From: Macrococcoides epidermidis
Lineage (GTDB): Bacteria > Bacillota > Bacilli > Staphylococcales > Staphylococcaceae
Direction: 5' to 3' (one strand)
Assembly: GCF_042659445.1 (NCBI RefSeq)
Contig: NZ_JBHSSR010000001.1
Length of the DNA: 64,000 nucleotides
Positions 60,957 through 64,000 of the stretch are shown one piece after another. The position numbers and the translations under genes are program-made. Positions within the stretch are counted from its first letter, which is position 1; the number at the start of each line of letters is the position of its first letter. The notes under the pieces are model-generated. The model did no database searches, was not told where the DNA came from, and saw only the letters and a program-made list of their open reading frames with translations.

Positions 60957-62885
60957 ATGAGTGAAATTAATGTTAAGTTTCCAGATGGTAATGTAAAAAG
61001 TTTTGAGGCTGGCGTTACAACTGAGGAAATTGCAGGTTCAATCAGTCCTGGTTTAAAGAAGAAAGCTTTAGCAGGAAAATTTAATGGACAGATGGTAGAT
61101 TTATCAACGGCACTTGAAACAGATGGAGACATCGAAATCATTACGCCTGAGTCTCCTGAAGGTATAGAAGTACTACGTCATTCAACTGCACATTTAATGG
61201 CACAAGCGTTAAAGCGTATGTATGGTAATGTGCATTTCGGTGTAGGTCCTGTTATTGAAGAAGGATTCTATTATGATGTAGATACTGAACATAAAATTTC
61301 AAGCGAAGATTTACCTGAAATTGAAAAGACAATGCGTCAAATTGTCGGTGAAAATATAAAGATTGAACGTCGTGTTGTAAGTCGTGATGAAGCTAAACAA
61401 ATTTTTGCCGATGATCCATACAAACAGGAGTTAATCGATGCGATTCCAGCTGATGAGCATGTAACAATCTATTCTCAAGGTGAATTCACTGACCTTTGCC
61501 GTGGTGTACATGTGCCATCAACTGCTAAAATTAAAGAATTTAAATTATTATCTACAGCTGGTGCATACTGGAGAGGTGATGCGAATAATAAGATGTTACA
61601 ACGTATCTACGGTACAGCCTTCTTCGATAAAAAAGCATTAAAAGAACATCTTCAGGTTTTAGAAGAGCGTAAAGAACGTGACCACAGAAAGATTGGTAAA
61701 GAATTAGAGTTATTTACTACAAATCAACTTGTCGGCCCTGGTTTACCGTTATGGTTACCAAATGGCGCTACAATTCGTCGTGAATTAGAACGCTATATTG
61801 TTGATAAAGAAGTTGCATTAGGTTATGACCACGTGTATACACCAGTTATGGGTTCAGTTGATCTTTATAAAACTTCTGGACACTGGGATCATTATCAGGA
61901 AGACATGTTCCCGGTTATGGAGATGGACAATGAGCAAATGGTATTACGTCCGATGAACTGTCCACACCATATGATGGTCTATAAAAATAAACCACATTCA
62001 TACCGTGAATTACCAATCCGTATCGCTGAACTTGGTACAATGCACAGATATGAAGCAAGTGGTGCTGTAAGCGGATTACAACGTGTTCGTGGTATGACTT
62101 TAAATGATGCACATATCTTCGTTCGTCCGGATCAGATTAAAGATGAATTTATCCGTGTCGTGCAACTTGTAATAGATGTATATAAAGACTTCAAATTTAA
62201 AGATTATAAATTCCGTCTAAGTTATAGAGATCCAGAAGATACTGAAAAATATTTCCAGGATGATGAAATGTGGGAGAAAGCACAATCAATGCTTAAAGAA
62301 GCAGTTGATGAAATGGGCTTAGATTACGAAGAAGCACCAGGAGAAGCTGCATTCTACGGTCCAAAACTCGATGTACAGGTTAAAACTGCGTTAGGTAAAG
62401 AAGAAACTTTATCTACAGTTCAATTAGACTTCTTATTACCGGAACGTTTCGATTTAGAATACATTGGTAATGACGGCGAGAAACACCGTCCGGTAGTTAT
62501 TCACCGTGGTGTTATTTCAACAATGGAACGATTTGTTGCTTTCTTAACAGAAGAATATAAAGGTGCATATCCTACTTGGCTTGCTCCAAATCAATTAGAA
62601 ATTATTCCGGTTTCTAATGAAGTGCATTATGACTATGCGCGTAAATTATATGATGAGTTAAAATCTCAAGGTGTTCGTTGTCATATTGATGACCGAAATG
62701 AAAAGATGGGCTACAAAATTCGTGAAGCACAAATGCATAAAGTCCCTTACCAGGTTGTAGTAGGAGATAAAGAAGTTGAGAATAATGAAGTAAACCTGCG
62801 TCAATATGGTTCTAAAGATTCTAAAACTTTAGATCGCGACGAGTTTATCTGGAATTTAGTTGATGAGATTCGTCTAAAAAAATAA
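60957..62885 (+). CDS. thrS: Threonyl-tRNA synthetase
   Basis: 642 residues: TGS domain (about 1-62), editing domain with HSTAHLMAQAL and CRGVH, class II core with motif 2 RPMNCPHHMMVYK and GLQRVRGMTLNDAHIF, and C-terminal anticodon-binding domain. Charges tRNA-Thr. ATG 60957 follows GTGAGG; ATG 60953 runs straight into a stop. Under T-box control. Confidence 0.98.
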   Translation: MSEINVKFPDGNVKSFEAGVTTEEIAGSISPGLKKKALAGKFNGQMVDLSTALETDGDIEIITPESPEGIEVLRHSTAHLMAQALKRMYGNVHFGVGPVIEEGFYYDVDTEHKISSEDLPEIEKTMRQIVGENIKIERRVVSRDEAKQIFADDPYKQELIDAIPADEHVTIYSQGEFTDLCRGVHVPSTAKIKEFKLLSTAGAYWRGDANNKMLQRIYGTAFFDKKALKEHLQVLEERKERDHRKIGKELELFTTNQLVGPGLPLWLPNGATIRRELERYIVDKEVALGYDHVYTPVMGSVDLYKTSGHWDHYQEDMFPVMEMDNEQMVLRPMNCPHHMMVYKNKPHSYRELPIRIAELGTMHRYEASGAVSGLQRVRGMTLNDAHIFVRPDQIKDEFIRVVQLVIDVYKDFKFKDYKFRLSYRDPEDTEKYFQDDEMWEKAQSMLKEAVDEMGLDYEEAPGEAAFYGPKLDVQVKTALGKEETLSTVQLDFLLPERFDLEYIGNDGEKHRPVVIHRGVISTMERFVAFLTEEYKGAYPTWLAPNQLEIIPVSNEVHYDYARKLYDELKSQGVRCHIDDRNEKMGYKIREAQMHKVPYQVVVGDKEVENNEVNLRQYGSKDSKTLDRDEFIWNLVDEIRLKK

Positions 62886-62959
62886 TGATTTGATTTTTTA
62901 TGAGTCTATGTTTTAAAGGAAAATCATCATTTAATGTATTAACGTATTAAAAAAAGAGG

Positions 62960-62988
62960 TTGAAATAATAAGTGATGTCATGTATATT
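62960..62988 (+). promoter_or_regulatory. lysP promoter
   Basis: TTGAAA (62960-62965), exact 17-base spacer, TATATT (62983-62988). Confidence 0.75.
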
Positions 62989-62994
62989 AGTAAC

Positions 62995-63235
62995 TAACTT
63001 AATATTCCTCGTTGAGGTAGAGGTTGCACTGCTTATGAGTAGATGATGGATATGTCATACACATAAACGAAGTTTATCGAAAGGAAACAGTGCCGAAGGA
63101 ATAATGTGTATGAACATTATATCCTGGGCTAACATTGAACAAGTGTTAGACTGTCACATTTGTGATGCGCTACTTAATTTTGATGATTATACTTTCAAAT
63201 GAGTACGCGTATCATACGTGTGCTCATTTTTAATT
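62995..63235 (+). promoter_or_regulatory. Lysine riboswitch (L-box)
   Basis: Conserved L-box blocks in order: GAGGTAGAGGTTGCACTGC (63014), AGTAGATGATGG, GTGCCGAAGGAA (63090), CCTGGGCTAACA (63123) and GACTGTCACATTTGTGATGC (63149). A terminator AAATGAGTAC.../...GTGCTCATTT with T-run lies at 63198-63234. Lysine binding should stop transcription before the permease gene. It fills the 369-base gap after thrS. Confidence 0.93.
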
Positions 63236-63254
63236 TTTGAAAGGAAGTCAATAT

Positions 63255-64000
63255 ATGCAAAGTACGAATGGAGTACAAAGAAAATTGAAGCAGCGCCATA
63301 TTTCGATGATCGCTATTGGTGGCTGTATCGGCACAGGTTTATTTATGACCTCTGGAGGAGCGATTCGTGATGCTGGCCCAGGTGGTGCGTTACTTGCGTT
63401 TACGATTATTGGTATTATGGTATTTTTCTTAATGACAAGTCTTGGTGAAATGGCAACATATTTACCGATTTCAGGTTCATTTTCTACCTATGCAACACGC
63501 TTCGTCGATCCATCTCTTGGATTTGCGCTTGGCTGGAATTATTGGTTTAACTGGGTGATTACAGTTGCAGCAGATGTGAGTATCGCTGCGAGCGTCATAA
63601 AGTACTGGGCACCGATGGATTTCTTGCCGGGTTGGGCATGGAGCATAGTGTTTTTAGCAATTATTTTATTTTTAAATACATTGTCAGTTCGAGTTTATGG
63701 TGAAAGTGAATATTGGTTTGCGATTATAAAAGTTGCTACTGTTATATTATTTTTAATCATCGGATTACTAACAATCGTTGGAATATTAGGTGGCAAGTTT
63801 ATCGGTTTTGATAACTTCACGACAGGTGATGCTCCATTTGTCGGTCATGGTTTAACGGGGTCTTTCTTAACGATTCTTGGCGTATTCTTAGTAGCCGGAT
63901 TTAGTTTCCAGGGTACAGAACTTGTTGGTATTACAGCAGGTGAATCAGAAGAGCCGGAAAAAACGATACCGAAAGCGATTAAACAAGTTTTCTGGAGAAT
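63255..64000 (+). CDS. lysP: Lysine-specific permease, N-terminal part (cut by window end)
   Basis: 248 codons are open to the window edge. APC/AAT-family start LKQRHISMIAIGGCIGTGLFMTSG, then EMATYLPISGSFSTYATRFVDPSLGFALGWNYW and FQGTELVGITAGESEEPEKTIPKAI, which fits LysP. Start behind GAAAGGAAGTCAAT. The lysine riboswitch directly upstream supports lysine as substrate. The C-terminal half lies outside. Confidence 0.92.
   Translation, partial: MQSTNGVQRKLKQRHISMIAIGGCIGTGLFMTSGGAIRDAGPGGALLAFTIIGIMVFFLMTSLGEMATYLPISGSFSTYATRFVDPSLGFALGWNYWFNWVITVAADVSIAASVIKYWAPMDFLPGWAWSIVFLAIILFLNTLSVRVYGESEYWFAIIKVATVILFLIIGLLTIVGILGGKFIGFDNFTTGDAPFVGHGLTGSFLTILGVFLVAGFSFQGTELVGITAGESEEPEKTIPKAIKQVFWR

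Noticed and set aside
1..64000. CRISPR arrays, tRNA or rRNA genes, prophage, replication origin
   Set aside because: No regularly spaced repeats, no tRNA or rRNA sequence, no phage structural genes and no DnaA-box cluster were noticed on either strand.

Overview
The window is a low-GC Firmicute chromosome segment. Gene content and order point to the family Staphylococcaceae, most likely Macrococcus/Macrococcoides: ezrA, nifZ-thiI, sppA, tpx, ytxK, ackA, usp, ald, nrnA, dnaE, accDA, pfkA, pyk, citZ-icd, phoPR, polA-mutM-coaE, gapB, nrdR-dnaB-dnaI and thrS follow the S. aureus/Bacillus backbone. The mdh gene after icd and the lone hutH fit Macrococcus better than S. aureus. The genus call is inference from remembered gene order, not from a search.

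Layout. 1-62: probable end of an IS3-family element. 84-9005: htrA, a PlsC-like acyltransferase, small hypotheticals, the PTS transporter nagE, hutH, gltT and an OsmC-family gene. 9300-22329: a secreted glycerophosphodiester phosphodiesterase, rpsD, free-Met-sulfoxide reductase, ezrA, the nifZ-thiI tRNA thiolation pair, a second phosphodiesterase, a broken gene, a TauE/SafE permease, sppA, an RDD protein, tpx, ytxK and ackA. 22516-33081: a 28-residue membrane peptide, usp, ald, cutC, an M24 peptidase, an MBL hydrolase, ytoI, ytpI, nrnA and dnaE. 33169-43690: a FadR-type regulator joined to accDA, pfkA, pyk, a D-Ala/Gly permease, and the TCA genes citZ-icd-mdh. 43841-51787: phoPR, polA, mutM, coaE and gapB. 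51790-57740: an AT-rich accessory block with two unknown genes between ~70-bp direct repeats, a methyltransferase gene broken by a stop codon, an orphan two-component system with a small membrane protein, ykkCD, and an SGNH hydrolase. 57890-64000: nrdR-dnaB-dnaI, T-box-thrS and a lysine riboswitch-lysP (cut by the window end).

Regulation is readable in many places. Two perfect CcpA cre sites lie in the hutH and gltT promoters. A perfect FadR-type operator sits in front of the regulator-accDA operon. Two perfect CcpN operators face each other at gapB. T-box, lysine riboswitch and probable S4 leader RNAs are present.

The most striking undescribed element lies between phoR and polA (46307-46434). 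Four in-phase TTHACA Pho boxes (11-bp period) are followed at the canonical distance by a TATAAT -10, and about 65 nt later by a strong terminator. There is no reading frame in the transcript and its 5' end carries CCCCUUC. It looks like a PhoP-activated small RNA (inference from sequence).
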